A stretch of DNA of 64,000 nucleotides from NCBI GenBank assembly GCA_039090855.1, contig CM077034.1:8820984-8884983 (forward strand), given 5' to 3'. Position 1 is the first letter of the stretch; every line of letters starts with the position of its first letter. This DNA comes from Macrothele yani. Taxonomy: Eukaryota; Arthropoda; Arachnida; Araneae; Macrothelidae. The translations under genes were made by a program, and so were the position numbers. This document shows positions 11,303 through 23,732 of the stretch, in pieces. The notes beneath the pieces are model-generated. The model made no database searches, was not told the origin of the DNA, and worked only from the letters and a program-made list of their open reading frames with translations.

Positions 11303-12700
11303 ACAAATTTTCACTGATGCCTTAATGAAGGAAAGATTCCTGAGGATTGGAACACCGCTACAATGATCCTGCTACATAAGAAAGGTGACATTGAGGATCT
11401 AGGAAACTACAGACCTATCAGCCTCCTATCAGTAGTTTATAAAATCTTCACTAAAGTTCTTTCACACCGCTTGAAGGTGACACTGGACATGGCTCAACCG
11501 AGAGAACAAGCTGGATTCAGGAGTGGCTACAGCACAATAGATCATATCCACGTGCTGAGAGAACTAATTGAAAGAGCGAGGGAATATGAACTTCCATTGT
11601 GCATGGCTTTTATCGATTATGAAAAAGCCTTTGATTCGGTGAAACCATCAGCAGTTACAATGGCTCTGAAAACCTGCGGTATTGAAGATGCATACATTAA
11701 TATTATTAATAACATCTATGAAAATGCAAGTGCAAAGATTCGGCTGTTTGAAAATACAATACACGTAAAAATTGGAAAGGGAGTGAGACAAGGTGACACC
11801 ATATCTCCGAAGCTCTTTAATGCCACATTGGAGGGTGTTTTTCAGTCGCTGAGCTGGGAAAACAAGGGGATAAAGATTAATGGAGATTATCTAACCCACC
11901 TTCGTTTTGCTGATGACGTAGTCATTTTTGCAACTACCCCATCAGAGCTGCAGAGTATGATCCAGGAACTTGCTGACAAGAGTAAAGAAGTGGGATTAAA
12001 AATGAACTTTCAGAAGACAAAAGTGATGTTCAATGCTTTTACAAGAAATGAAGATTTATCGATTGATGGAGAAAAGCTGGAGATAACAGACACGTACGTT
12101 TATCTTGGACAGCAGATATCAAGTGAGGGTCACATTGATGAAGAAATTAATCGGCGTACAAAACTTGCCTGGAGAGCTTTTGGAAGAAACAGCATAATTT
12201 TCAAGAGCAATATGCCATTATGTCTTAAAAGAAAAGTGTTTGATCAATGCATCCTTCCAGTGCTTACGTATGGTTGCAGAGACGTGGACCTTAACTAAAA
12301 GAGACATACAAAGGCTGCAGACAACTCAAAGAAGCATGGAGAGGTGCATGCTTGGTGTAACCAGGAGAGATAAGAAGAGGAACTCGTGAATCAGGAAAAC
12401 GACAAGAGTGGAAGACATCGTGATCAGAGTTAAATCCCTGAAATGGCAATGGGCTGGACATACTGCCAGAAGGACAGATCATCGATGGACAGCCGGAATT
12501 TTAGATTGGATTCCAAGGGACAGGAAAAGACCCAGAAGAAGACCACATAGGAGATGGGTGGATGAAATTCGAAAGTATGCAGGGGTGACATGGAGGAGAC
12601 TGGCACAAGACAGACCGTTGTGGAGGAAACTTGGGGAGACCTTCGTCCAGCAGTGGATTGATAATGGTTGACAATGATGATGATGATGATAACAACAACA
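11303..12700 (+). pseudogene. RTE-type LINE, 5'-truncated copy (reverse transcriptase)
   Basis: Coding runs from 11342 to about 12290 and encodes the reverse transcriptase of an RTE-clade non-LTR retrotransposon. In order it has GNYRPISLL, QAGFRSGYSTIDHI, the catalytic AFIDYEKAFDSVKP, VRQGDTISPKLFNA, and the active-site FADD box at 11906-11917. A frameshift near 12285 moves the reading to ETWTLTKRDIQRLQ. A TGA interrupts the next stretch, and the conserved C-terminus LKWQWAGHTARRTDHRW ... RWVDEIRKYAG follows to a stop at 12669-12671. A GATGAT microsatellite tail at 12676-12692 is typical of RTE 3' ends. The endonuclease half is missing. A second copy on the other strand at 32170-33917 overlaps almost the whole of this one. 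Confidence 0.9.
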
Positions 12701-12734
12701 TTAGACAGAGGCGACATCTTTCACTTCCGTTTTT

Positions 12735-12965
12735 GAAGGGCGAAATGCTGTCCCGATGCGTATTTTTACGCGTTGGTAAAATTCTTCGACGCGTAGTTTT
12801 ATGCGTTTCTCGATGTGTGTTTTCGCGCGCTGACGTGTATCTTACGCGTTTCTCAATGCGTACTCTACGCGCTTCACCACGTGTATTTCTACGCGTCGCA
12901 AAAAATTCTCGATGCACGTTTTTACGCTTTGGTAACATTTTGTTGCGTACTAGACGCGTAATTAC
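12735..12965. repeat. Degenerate ~12-bp repeat rich in ACGCGT/TGCGTA
   Basis: About 17 occurrences of ACGCG, TGCGT or ACGTG cores are spaced roughly 11-13 bp apart between T-rich spacers (for example TTACGCGTT, GACGCGTAG, CTACGCGTC). The stretch is strongly CpG-rich against its surroundings. It could be an old minisatellite or a cluster of protein-binding sites; no gene is seen. Confidence 0.6.
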
Positions 12966-12999
12966 GCATTTTGGCGAACTCTGCAACGAAATCCAAGCA

Positions 13000-15900
13000 T
13001 ACTTTTCTGCAACGCAAGAAAAAAAACAACTTCAAAATATTTATTACTGACATGAATGGTCGACGCACGATTAAAAAAACAAACTCCGATGTCAGGCAAT
13101 GACACTCACGTTCTGCATCAAATTATTTTCAACAGCTTGCCGCTGTACTGCGAAAGAGCTTCAGGCCGAACTCCGCCCACGTCCACCACCAAAGCGAGCT
13201 ACGCTCAACGCCCCCAGAACGTTGCATGCTGGGGAGGCAGGGTTTCGAGTACCGGCCGCTCGCTTTGGTACTTTTCTGCAACCAAAGAAAAAAACCTTTA
13301 AAATATTAATTACTGACATGAATGGTCGACGCACGATTAAAAAAAAAAAAAAAAAAACTCCGATGCCAGGCAATGACACTCACGTTCTGCACCAAACCAT
13401 TTTCAACAGCTTGCCGCTGCCCTGCGAAAGAGCTTCAGGCCGAACTCCGCCCACGTCCACCACCAAAGCGAGCTACGCTCAACGCCCCCAGAACGTTGCA
13501 TGCTGGGGAGGCAGGGTTTCGAGTACCGGCCGCTCGCTTTGGTACTTTTCTGCAACCAAAGAAAAAAAACCTTTAAAATATTTATTACTCACATGAATGG
13601 TCGACGCACGATTAAAAAAAAAAAAAAAAACTCCGATGCCAGGCAATGACACTCACGTTCTGCACCAAACCATTTTCAACAGCTTGCCGCTGCCCTGCGA
13701 AAGAGCTTCAGGCCGAACTCCGCCCACGTCCACCACCAAAGCGAGCTACGCTCAACGCCCCCAGAACGTTGCATGCTGGGGAGGCAGGGTTTCGAGTACC
13801 GGCCGCTCGCTTTGGTACTTTTCTGCAACCAAAGAAAAAAAACCTTTAAAATATTAATTACTCACATGAATGGTCGACGCACGATTAAAAAAAAAAAAAA
13901 AAAACTCCGATGCCAGGCAATGACACTCACGTTCTGCACCAAACCATTTTCAACAGCTTGCCGCTGCCCTGCGAAAGAGCTTCAGGTCGAACTCCGCCCA
14001 CGTCCACCACCAAAGCGAGCTACGCTCAACGCCCCCAGAACGTTGCATGCTGGGGAGGCAGGGTTTCGAGTACCGGCCGCTCGCTTTGGTACTTTTCTGC
14101 AACCAAAGAAAAAAACCTTCAAAATATTAATTACTGACATGAATGGTCGACGCACGATTAAAAAAAACAAACTCCGATGTCAGGCAATGACACTCACGTT
14201 CTGCATCAAATTATTTTCAACAGCTTGCCGCTGTACTGCGAAAGAGCTTCAGGCCGAACTCCGCCCACGTCCACCACCAAAGGGAGCTACGCTCAACGCC
14301 CCCAGAACGTTGCATGCTGGGGAGGCAGGGTTTCGAGTACCGGCCGCTCGCTTTGGTACTTTTCTGCAACCAAAGAAAAAAACCTTTAAAATATTAATTA
14401 CTGACATGAATGGTCGACGCACGATTAAAAAAAAAAAAAAAAAAAACTCCGATGCCAGGCAATGACACTCACGTTCTGCACCAAACCATTTTCAACAGCT
14501 TGCCGCTGCCCTGCGAAAGAGCTTCAGGCCGAACTCCGCCCACGTCCACCACCAAAGCGAGCTACGCTCAACGCCCCCAGAACGTTGCATGCTGGGGAGG
14601 CAGGGTTTCGAGTACCGGCCGCTCGCTTTGGTACTTTTCTGCAACCAAAGAAAAAAACCTTCAAAATATTAATTACTGACATGAATGGTCGACGCACGAT
14701 TAAAAAAAAAAAAAAAAAAACTCCGATGTCAGGCAATGACACTCACGTTCTGCATCAAATTATTTTCAACAGCTTGCCGCTGTACTGCGAAAGAGCTTCA
14801 GGCCGAACTCCGCCCACGTCCACCACCAAAGCGAGCTACGCTCAACGCCCCCAGAACGTTGCATGCTGGGGAGGCAGGGTTTCGAGTACCGGCCGCTCGC
14901 TTTGGTACTTTTCTGCAACCAAAGAAAAAAACCTTTAAAATATTAATTACTGACATGAATGGTCGACGCACGATTAAAAAAAAAAAAAAAAAAAAAAACT
15001 CCGATGCCAGGCAATGACACTCACGTTCTGCACCAAACCATTTTCAACAGCTTGCCGCTGCCCTGCGAAAGAGCTTCAGGCCGAACTCCGCCCACGTCCA
15101 CCACCAAAGCGAGCTACGCTCAACGCCCCCAGAACGTTGCATGCTGGGGAGGCAGGGTTTCGAGTACCGGCCGCTCGCTTTGGTACTTTTCTGCAACCAA
15201 AGAAAAAAAACCTTTAAAATATTAATTACTGACATGAATGGTCGACGCACGATTAAAAAAAAAAAAAAAAAAAACTCCGATGCCAGGCAATGACACTCAC
15301 GTTCTGCACCAAACCATTTTCAACAGCTTGCCGCTGCCCTGCGAAAGAGCTTCAGGCCGAACTCCGCCCACGTCCACCACCAAAGCGAGCTACGCTCAAC
15401 GCCCCCAGAACGTTGCATGCTGGGGAGGCAGGGTTTCGAGTACCGGCCGCTCGCTTTGGTACTTTTCTGCAACCAAAGAAAAAAAACCTTCAAAATATTA
15501 ATTACTGACATGAATGGTCGACGCACGATTAAAAAAAAAAAAAACAAACTCCGATGTCAGGCAATGACACTCACGTTCTGCATCAAATTATTTTCAACAG
15601 CTTGCCGCTGTACTGCGAAAGAGCTTCAGGCCGAACTCCGCCCACGTCCACCACCAAAGCGAGCTACGCTCAACGCCCCCAGAACGTTGCATGCTGGGGA
15701 GGCAGGGTTTCGAGTACCGGCCGCTCGCTTTGGTACTTTTCTGCAACCAAAGAAAAAAAACCTTTAAAATATTAATTACTGACATGAATGGTCGACGCAC
15801 GATTAAAAAAAAAAAAAAAAAAAAACTCCGATGCCAGGCAATGACACTCACGTTCTGCACCAAACCATTTTCAACAGCTTGCCGCTGCCCTGCGAAAGAG

Positions 15901-18450
15901 CTTCAGGCCGAACTCCGCCCACGTCCACCACCAAAGCGAGCTACGCTCAACGCCCCCAGAATGTTGCATGCTGGGGAGGCAGGGTTTCGAGTACCGGCCG
16001 CTCGCTTTGGTACTTTTCTGCAACCAAAGAAAAAAAACCTTCAAAATATTAATTACTGACATGAATGGTCGACGCACGATTAAAAAAAAACAAACTCCGA
16101 TGTCAGGCAATGACACTCACGTTCTGCATCAAATTATTTTCAACAGCTTGCCGCTGTACTGCGAAAGAGCTTCAGGCCGAACTCCGCCCACGTCCACCAC
16201 CAAAGCGAGCTACGCTCAACGCCCCCAGAACGTTGCATGCTGGGGAGGCAGGGTTTCGAGTACCGGCCGCTCGCTTTGGTACTTTTCTGCAACCAAAGAA
16301 AAAAAAACCTTTAAAATATTAATTACTGACATGAATGGTCGACGCACGATTAAAAAAAAAAAAAAAAAAAAAAACTCCGATGCCAGGCAATGACACTCAC
16401 GTTCTGCACCAAACCATTTTCAACAGCTTGCCGCTGCCCTGCGAAAGAGCTTCAGGCCGAACTCCGCCCACGTCCACCACCAAAGCGAGCTACGCTCAAC
16501 GCCCCCAGAACGTTGCATGCTGGGGAGGCAGGGTTTCGAGTACCGGCCGCTCGCTTTGGTACTTTTCTGCAACCAAAGAAAAAAAAACCTTTAAAATATT
16601 AATTACTGACATGAATGGTCGACGCACGATTAAAAAAAAAAAAAAAAAAAACTCCGATGCCAGGCAATGACACTCACGTTCTGCACCAAACCATTTTCAA
16701 CAGCTTGCCGTTGCCCTGCGAAAGAGCTTCAGGCCGAACTCCGCCCACGTCCACCACCAAAGCGAGCTACGCTCAACGCCCCCAGAACGTTGCATGCTGG
16801 GGAGGCAGGGTTTCGAGTACCGGCCGCTCGCTTTGGTACTTTTCTGCAACCAAAGAAAAAAAAACCTTCAAAATATTAATTACTGACATGAATGGTCGAC
16901 GCACGATTAAAAAAAAACAAACTCCGATGTCAGGCAATGACACTCACGTTCTGCATCAAATTATTTTCAACAGCTTGCCGCTGTACTGCGAAAGAGCTTC
17001 AGGCCGAACTCCGCCCACGTCCACCACCAAAGCGAGCTACGCTCAACGCCCCCAGAACGTTGCATGCTGGGGAGGCAGGGTTTCGAGTACCGGCCGCTCG
17101 CTTTGGTACTTTTCTGCAACCAAAGAAAAAAAACCTTTAAAATATTAATTACTGACATGAATGGTCGACGCACGATTAAAAAAAAAAAAAAAACTCCGAT
17201 GCCAGGCAATGACACTCACGTTCTGCACCAAACCATTTTCAACAGCTTGCCGCTGCCCTGCGAAAGAGCTTCAGGCCGAACTCCGCCCACGTCCACCACC
17301 AAAGCGAGCTACGCTCAACGCCCCCAGAACGTTGCATGCTGGGGAGGCAGGGTTTCGAGTACCGGCCGCTCGCTTTGGTACTTTTCTGCAACCAAAGAAA
17401 AAAAACCTTCAAAATATTAATTACTGACATGAATGGTCGACGCACGATTAAAAAAAAACAAACTCCGATGTCAGGCAATGACACTCACGTTCTGCATCAA
17501 ATTATTTTCAACAGCTTGCCGCTGTACTGCGAAAGAGCTTCAGGCCGAACTCCGCCCACGTCCACCACCAAAGCGAGCTACGCTCAACGCCCCCAGAACG
17601 TTGCATGCTGGGGAGGCAGGGTTTCGAGTACCGGCCGCTCGCTTTGGTACTTTTCTGCAACCAAAGAAAAAAACCTTTAAAATATTAATTACTGACATGA
17701 ATGGTCGACGCACGATTAAAAAAAAAAAAAAAACTCCGATGCCAGGCAATGACACTCACGTTCTGCACCAAACCATTTTCAACAGCTTGCCGCTGCCCTG
17801 CGAAAGAGCTTCAGGCCGAACTCCGCCCACGTCCACCACCAAAGCGAGCTACGCTCAACGCCCCCAGAACGTTGCATGCTGGGGAGGCAGGGTTTCGAGT
17901 ACCGGCCGCTCGCTTTGGTACTTTTCTGCAACCAAAGAAAAAAACCTTTAAAATATTAATTACTGACATGAATGGTCGACGCACGATTAAAAAAAAAAAA
18001 AAACTCCGATGCCAGGCAATGACACTCACGTTCTGCACCAAACCATTTTCAACAGCTTGCCGCTGCCCTGCGAAAGAGCTTCAGGCCGAACTCCGCCCAC
18101 GTCCACCACCAAAGCGAGCTACGCTCAACGCCCCCAGAACGTTGCATGCTGGGGAGGCAGGGTTTCGAGTACCGGCCGCTCGCTTTGGTACTTTTCTGCA
18201 ACCAAAGAAAAAAACCTTCAAAATATTAATTACTGACATGAATGGTCGACGCACGATTAAAAAAAAACAAACTCCGATGTCAGGCAATGACACTCACGTT
18301 CTGCATCAAATTATTTTCAACAGCTTGCCGCTGCACTGCGAAAGAGCTTCAGGCCGAACTCCGCCCACGTCCACCACCAAAGCGAGCTACGCTCAACGCC
18401 CTCAGAATGTTGCATGCTGGGGAGGCAGGGTTTCGAGTACCGGCCGCTCA
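13000..18450. repeat. ~273-bp tandem array, 20 units, two interspersed variants
   Basis: The landmark GAATGGTCGACGCACGATTA occurs 20 times between 13053 and 18240, at 266-279 bp spacing. Each unit contains a poly-A run of 7 to about 25 bases, a 200-bp GC-rich segment (CCGCCCACGTCCACCACC, GCATGCTGGGGAGGCAGGG) and a GGTTTCGAGTACCGG box. Two variants alternate irregularly. Variant A has GATGTCAGG, CATCAAATTATT and GTACTGCG. Variant B has GATGCCAGG, CACCAAACCATT and CCCTGCG. The last unit passes into the hAT right end at about 18450. All open frames here repeat with the array. Confidence 0.95.
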
Positions 18451-18657
18451 CGTCGAGAAGCAGAACTGGAAGTGAGCAGCATCGCAAGCATGACGGGTTG
18501 TCAAGTGGCCGCCGTTGCGTTGAGAAGGGGAACAAGCAAAATAAAAATGAATAACTTCCGTTAATTTTCCGTAGAAAAATCACGGTTTTCCGTATTCCGT
18601 AGTACAAGAGCTTTTTCCGTAGGAACTACGGAGAATCCGTAGTTGTTGGCATCTCTG

Positions 18658-19068
18658 TGAATGTATCCACAACTACAGAGCAATGATCCCTCACATGTAT
18701 GGTTCTGTGGTGTAAACACATGACAACAGCACCCCTTCACCACAGCATGAGAAAACACAAGCAAAAAGTTTCAGATTAACTCTGGGATTAAGCAGTAGTG
18801 TATGTTGTCCCCATTTCTGATTTTAACTAATATGGATTTGTTAATATATATATTTTATTATTCATAGCACAGGAAATGTGATTATAGATTGTTACAGTTG
18901 CCAAAGTGCTGTTTATTCATCATAAATGCCTTTCACAATGCCTTAATGCAGTTATTTATTTCATTAAGACTTGGATGAACAACTAAAGTTCCTCCTGAAA
19001 CAAAGATTTCAAAGTAACTTTATCTTGTCACGACAAAGTGAACCTGTTAAAGAAGGTGCATGTATTGC
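18658..19068. other. Unique sequence between two hAT elements
   Basis: AT-rich single-copy DNA that joins smoothly to 8571-8725 if hAT element 2 is removed. I checked it for MSH6 coding on the minus strand and found none. A short AT-only stretch lies at 18845-18870. Confidence 0.6.
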
Positions 19069-19074
19069 CTATCA

Positions 19075-20588
19075 CAGACTTGCCAACTTTCAACAATCGA
19101 AATCTGTAAAAAAATTTCAGAGAACGTATTGATATATGCCAATTTACTGATGTATCAAACGCATCGATTAATTTATTATGTAAATGACTTGCCGATTTTA
19201 ATCGATTTCACATGCTATAAGAATGATGTCTTACATTATTTCAAGCCTAGACCGATTAAAATGCAATCGATACATAATTATCTCGTCAGTACGTTATTAT
19301 TAGGCTATACGCACACAGGGAAAAAAAAAACAACTTTTGCAACTGCGAAATTATTATGGTATCGCAGTAAGTTTTTAGTTTAACTTAACTCAAGTTTTGA
19401 CCTTAAGTTTTTGTGCCAACATGTTAGAATACCTTTCCCTTTTGTTAGAATACCCTTTAAAAACGTGATTTTAAGTATGTGCGGCCGATATCCTCTCTCT
19501 CTCTCTCTCCTCTCACTCGCTCTCTCCTCTCTCTCTACTCTCCCTCGCTCTCCTCTCTCTCTACTCTCACTCGCTTTCCTCTCTCTCTCTACTCTCACTC
19601 GCTCTCCCTCTCACTCGCCCTCTCTACTCTTACTCGCTCTTTCTACTTCCACTCGCTCTCCTCTCTCTCTCTCTACTCTCCCTCGCTCTCCTCTCTCTCT
19701 CTCTACTCTCCCTCGCTCTCCTCTCTCTCTCTACTCTCACTCGCTTTCTCTCTCTCTCTCTCTACTTTCACTCGCTCTCCTCTCACTCGCTCTTTCTACT
19801 TCCACTCGCTCTCCTCTCTCTCTCTCCCTCGCTCTCCTCTCTCTCTACTCTCACTCGCTCTCCTCTCTCTCTCTCTCTCACTCGCTCTCCTCTCTCTCTC
19901 TACTCTCACTCGCTCTCCTCTCTCTCTACTCTCACTCGCTCTCCTCTCTCTCTCTACTCTCACTCGCTCTCTCTACTCTCACTCGCTCTTTCTACTTCCA
20001 CTCGCTCTTTCTACTTCCACTCTCTCTCTACTCTCACTCGCTCTTTCTACTTCCACTCGCTCTTTCTACTTCCACTCTCTCTCTACTCTCACTCACTCTC
20101 CTCTCTCTCTCTCTTTACTCTCACTCGCTCTCTCTCTCTCTCTCTCTACTCTCACTCGCTCTCTCTCTCTCTCTCTCTACCCTCACTCGCTCTCCTCTCT
20201 CTCTCTCTCTACCCTCACTCGCTCTCCTCTCTCTCTCTACTCTCACTCGCTCTCCTCTCTCTCTCTACCCTCACTCGCTCTCCTCTCTCTCTCTACTCTC
20301 ACTCGCTCTCCTCTCTCCTCTTTTAGCAGTTATTCCCAATCTTAATCTTACAGCATTTCTACGGAGTCTTTCCTAATAACCTGACAGTAAAGGTTTGGGG
20401 ACGCAGAAGTAGGTGAACATGTGACCAGGTAAATCAAAACGTACAGACGTGGTGCTCCTTAGGGACTTTTATTCTACTCTCAAAGTTGCACTCTCCAACT
20501 GCAAAAATAATCTGTAAAATATGTCGCCTGTAAAATAAGTAAAATTCCCGTAAATTTTATGGGTAAACCGTCAAACCTGGCAGCTATG
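19075..20588. mobile_element. hAT-like element 3 with 6-bp target duplication
   Basis: The left end CAGACTTGCCAACTTTC (19075) and the right end read on the opposite strand, CATAGCTGCCAGGTTTG (from 20588), share the CA-x-A-x-x-TGCCA-x-x-TTT pattern. Flanking CTATCA copies lie at 19069-19074 and 20589-20594. The right subterminal region repeats GTAAAA/GTAAAT motifs. No transposase is recognisable. The centre is occupied by an 830-bp CT-rich array. Confidence 0.65.
19490..20325. repeat. CT-rich microsatellite/minisatellite tract
   Basis: About 830 bp of almost pure pyrimidine on the plus strand, built from CTCTCT runs punctuated by CTACTCTCACTCGCTCTC and TTTCTACTTCCACTCGC units. The Ser/Leu-rich frames of roughly 290-320 codons through it are low-complexity artefacts. 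Confidence 0.95.
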
Positions 20589-20774
20589 CTATCAACCTCA
20601 CCTAAAGATTACGTAAATCTTAACACAGTTAAAGTACCAGCAGGTAGCTTCACAGAATTTCACTTGTAGTGAAAAGATCACACTAGGAACCTTTATTGAA
20701 ACTAAAATCTTAGACACAATTACTCTTACATTTTTATGTCAAGTATTACACCACATGAACTGAAAAAGACAGGC

Positions 20775-21165
20775 CCCATTCCTCCTGAAGAACATGATAA
20801 TTAACACAACGAATTGAGTGTATTTCTACTGTTCTCACATATATCAATCACTCAGAAAACTTGAAGATTTCATTGCCCTGGAGATGGAGTCGAACCCGCA
20901 TTTCCCAATCACTGTTCGAGCAATGTAACTGTAACAACGCTAGATGGCAGCACAGTTTTCTTCGATTAAGAATGCGGTCGGAGAACACTTCTTTGTCCTG
21001 GGTGGTGTAACAGTTAGCATGCTTGAACAGTAATCGGGAGATGTGGGTTCGATTCCTGCTCCAGGGCGATGAAATTTTCAAGTTTTCTCATGTGATTGAT
21101 ATCACAAAAAATACACTCAATTCAGAGATGTCTGATTGCTGTGTTAATTAACATGACACATTTCC
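20775..21165. mobile_element. Inverted pair of tRNA-like SINE arms
   Basis: The right arm (about 20997-21165) carries a tRNA-like head with box A TGGTGTAACAGTTAGCA and a perfect box B, GGGTTCGATTCC, near 21050. The left arm (about 20775-20936) is its inverted copy (GAGTCGAACCCGCATTTCCC on the plus strand). The match continues outward past ACTTGAAGATTTCAT and GAATTGAGTGTATTT. The anticodon loop of the right arm reads ACAGTAA, so a tRNA-Thr-like origin is possible. The head lacks T33 and a good acceptor stem, so it is not a working tRNA gene. Confidence 0.7.
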
Positions 21166-21223
21166 CATGTATTATGAGAATATTGTTTCCACACGATATA
21201 TCTCCTGAAGAAATTGTATGTAC

Positions 21224-23732
21224 CTTTAGTATCAGATATTCTGTGAACCTTCCAAATTAAAAATAATAACTACATATTATCCAGAGAATGGCAGCACATG
21301 CATGGTGAATATGAAAACCAGCTTTATTACTTTTTTATTTTTTGTTATTTGGTTTTAGGATTTTTAGTATCAGAAATTCTGTGAACCTTTATTAGTATCA
21401 GAAATTACAAAACTTTAGTATCAGAAATTCTATGAACCTTTAGTAACAGAAATTCTATGAACCTTTAGTATCAGAAACTCTAGGGACCTTTAGTATCAGA
21501 AATTCTGTGTGAACCTTTAGTATCAGAAATTCTGTGAACCTTTAGTATCAGAAACTCTGGGACCTTTAGTATCAGGAATTATGTGAATCTTTAGTATAAG
21601 AAATTCTATGAATCTTTAATATAAGAAATTCTATGAATTTTTAATATCAGAAATTCTATGAACCTTTAGTAACAGAAATTCCATGAACTTTTAGTAACCG
21701 AAATTCTATGAACCTTTAGTATCAGAAACTCTAGGGACCTTTAGTATAAGAAATTCTGTGAATCTTTAGTATAAGAAATTCTATGAATCTTTAGTATCAG
21801 AAATTCTATGAATCTTCAGTATAAGAAATTCTATGAATTTTTAATATCAGAAATTCTATGAACCTTTAGTAACAGAAATTCTATAAACCTTTAGTATCAG
21901 AAATTCTATGAACCTTCAGTATCAGAAACTCTAGGGACCTTTAGTATCAGAAATTATATGAACCTTTAGTATCAGAAATTATATATACCTTAAGTATCAG
22001 AAATTCTGTGAACCTTTAATATCAGAAATTCTGTGAATCTTTAGTATAAGAAATTCTATGAACCTTTAGTATCAGAAATTCTGTGAACTTTTAGTAACAG
22101 AAATTCTATGAACCTTTAGTATCAGAAATAATATGAACCTTTAATATCAGAAATTCTGTGAATCTTTAGTATAAGAAATTATATGAACCTTTAGTATCAG
22201 AAATTCTGTGAACCTTTAATATCAGAAATTCTATCAATCTTTAGTATCAGAAACTATAAAACTTTATTTAGTATCAGAAATTCTATGAATCTTTATATAA
22301 GAAATTCTATGAACCTTTAGTAATTAGTAACAGAAATTCTATGAACCTTTAGTAACAGAAATTCTATGAACCTTTAGTATCAGAAACTATAAAACTTTAG
22401 TATCAGAAATTCTATCAATCTTTAGTATCAGAAACTATAAAACTTTAGTATCAGAAATTCTACAAACCTTTAGTATCAGAAATACTATGAACCTTTAGTA
22501 ACAGAAATTCTGTGAATCTTTAGTATAAGAAATAATATGAACCTTTAGTATCAGACACTATAAAACTTTAGTATCAGAAACAATAAAACTTTAGTATCAG
22601 AAATTCTATGAATCTTTAGTATAGGAAATTCTATGAACCTTTAGTATCAGAAATTCTATTAACCTTTAGTAACAGAAATTCTATGAACCTTTAGTAACAG
22701 AAATTCTATGAACCTTTAGTATCAGAAACTCTAGGGACCTTTAGTATCAGAAACTCTAGGGACCTTTAGTATCAGAAATTATATGAACCACTTTTTTTTT
22801 AGTATCAGAAATTCTGTGAACCTTTAATACCAGAAATTCTGTGAATCTTTAGTATAAGAAATTCTATAAACCTTTAGTATAAGAAATTCTATGAACCTTT
22901 AGTATCAGAAACTATAAAACTTTAGAATCAGAAATTCTACGAATCTTTAGTATAAGAAATTCTATGAACCTTTAGTATCAAAAATTCTATGAATCTTTAG
23001 TATAAGAAATTCTATGAACCTTTAGTATCAGAAATTCTGTGAACCTTTAGTATAAGAAATTCTATGAACCTTTAGTTTAAGGAACTCTAGGGACCTTTAG
23101 TATCAGAAATTATATGAACCTTTAGTATAAGAAATTCTATGAACCTTTATAGTATCCGAAATGCTGTGAACCTTTAGTATCAGACACTATAAAATTTTAG
23201 TATCAGAAATTCTATGAATCTTTAGTATCAGAAACTATAAAACTTTAGTATCAGAAATTTTATGAATCTTTAAGTATAAGAAATTCTATGAACCTTTAAG
23301 TATCAGAAATTCTATGAACCTTTAATAACAGAAATTCTATGAACCTTTAGTATCAGAAACTCTAGGGACCTTTAGTATCAGAAATTATATGAACCTTTAG
23401 TATAAGAAATTCAGCGAATCTTTTGTATAAGAAATTTTATGAACTTTTAATACCAAAAATTCTGTGAATCTTTAGTATAAGAAATTCTATAAACCTTTAG
23501 TATAAGAAATTCTATGAACCTTTAGTATCAGAAACTATAAAACTTTAGTATCAGAAATTCTATGAATCTTTAGTATCAGAAACTATAAAACTTTAGTATC
23601 AGATATTCTATGAACCTTTATACCAGAAATTCTCTGAACCTTTAGTATCAGAAATTCTATGAACCTTTTGTACCTGAGATTCACTATTAGTATCAAAAAT
23701 TCTATGAACCTTTTGCACCGAAGATTCTCTAT
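21224..23732. repeat. 25-bp minisatellite (about 95 monomers)
   Basis: The monomer is close to TTTAGTATCAGAAATTCTAT plus GAACC. Variants include AGTAACAG, AGTATAAG, an AACTATAAAAC form and an AACTCTAGGGACC form, arranged in no strict higher order. The first monomer (21224) is separated from the rest by about 110 bp of AT-rich DNA. AT content is high and nothing coding is seen. Confidence 0.95.

Larger units (their letters stand above)
8726..18657. mobile_element. hAT-like element 2 (9.9 kb) with 6-bp target duplication
   Basis: Perfect 13-bp terminal inverted repeats CAGAGATGCCAAC (8726) and GTTGGCATCTCTG (ending 18657) are flanked by TGAATG at 8720-8725 and 18658-18663. The left end has subterminal TTTTCAGTAG repeats and the right end TTTTCCGTAG and CCGTAG repeats in both orientations. 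The interior holds, in order, a decayed hAT transposase (minus strand), a 293-bp array, a 5'-truncated RTE LINE, an ACGCGT-rich degenerate repeat and the 20-unit ~273-bp array. Most of the 9.9 kb is therefore later growth. The 6-bp duplication is shorter than the usual 8 bp of hAT elements. Confidence 0.85.

Noticed and set aside
13056..18564. Many overlapping open frames of 60-287 codons in the 273-bp array
   Set aside because: They recur with the repeat, occur on both strands in several frames, depend on poly-A length, and show no known domain.
19411..20376. Ser/Leu-rich open frames of 321 and 288 codons
   Set aside because: They are translations of a CT-rich simple-sequence tract; two frames are open at once, which is expected for such DNA.
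20997..21072. A functional tRNA gene (good box A and box B)
   Set aside because: The acceptor stem is poor, T33 is missing, and an inverted copy plus shared tails show it is a SINE-type arm.
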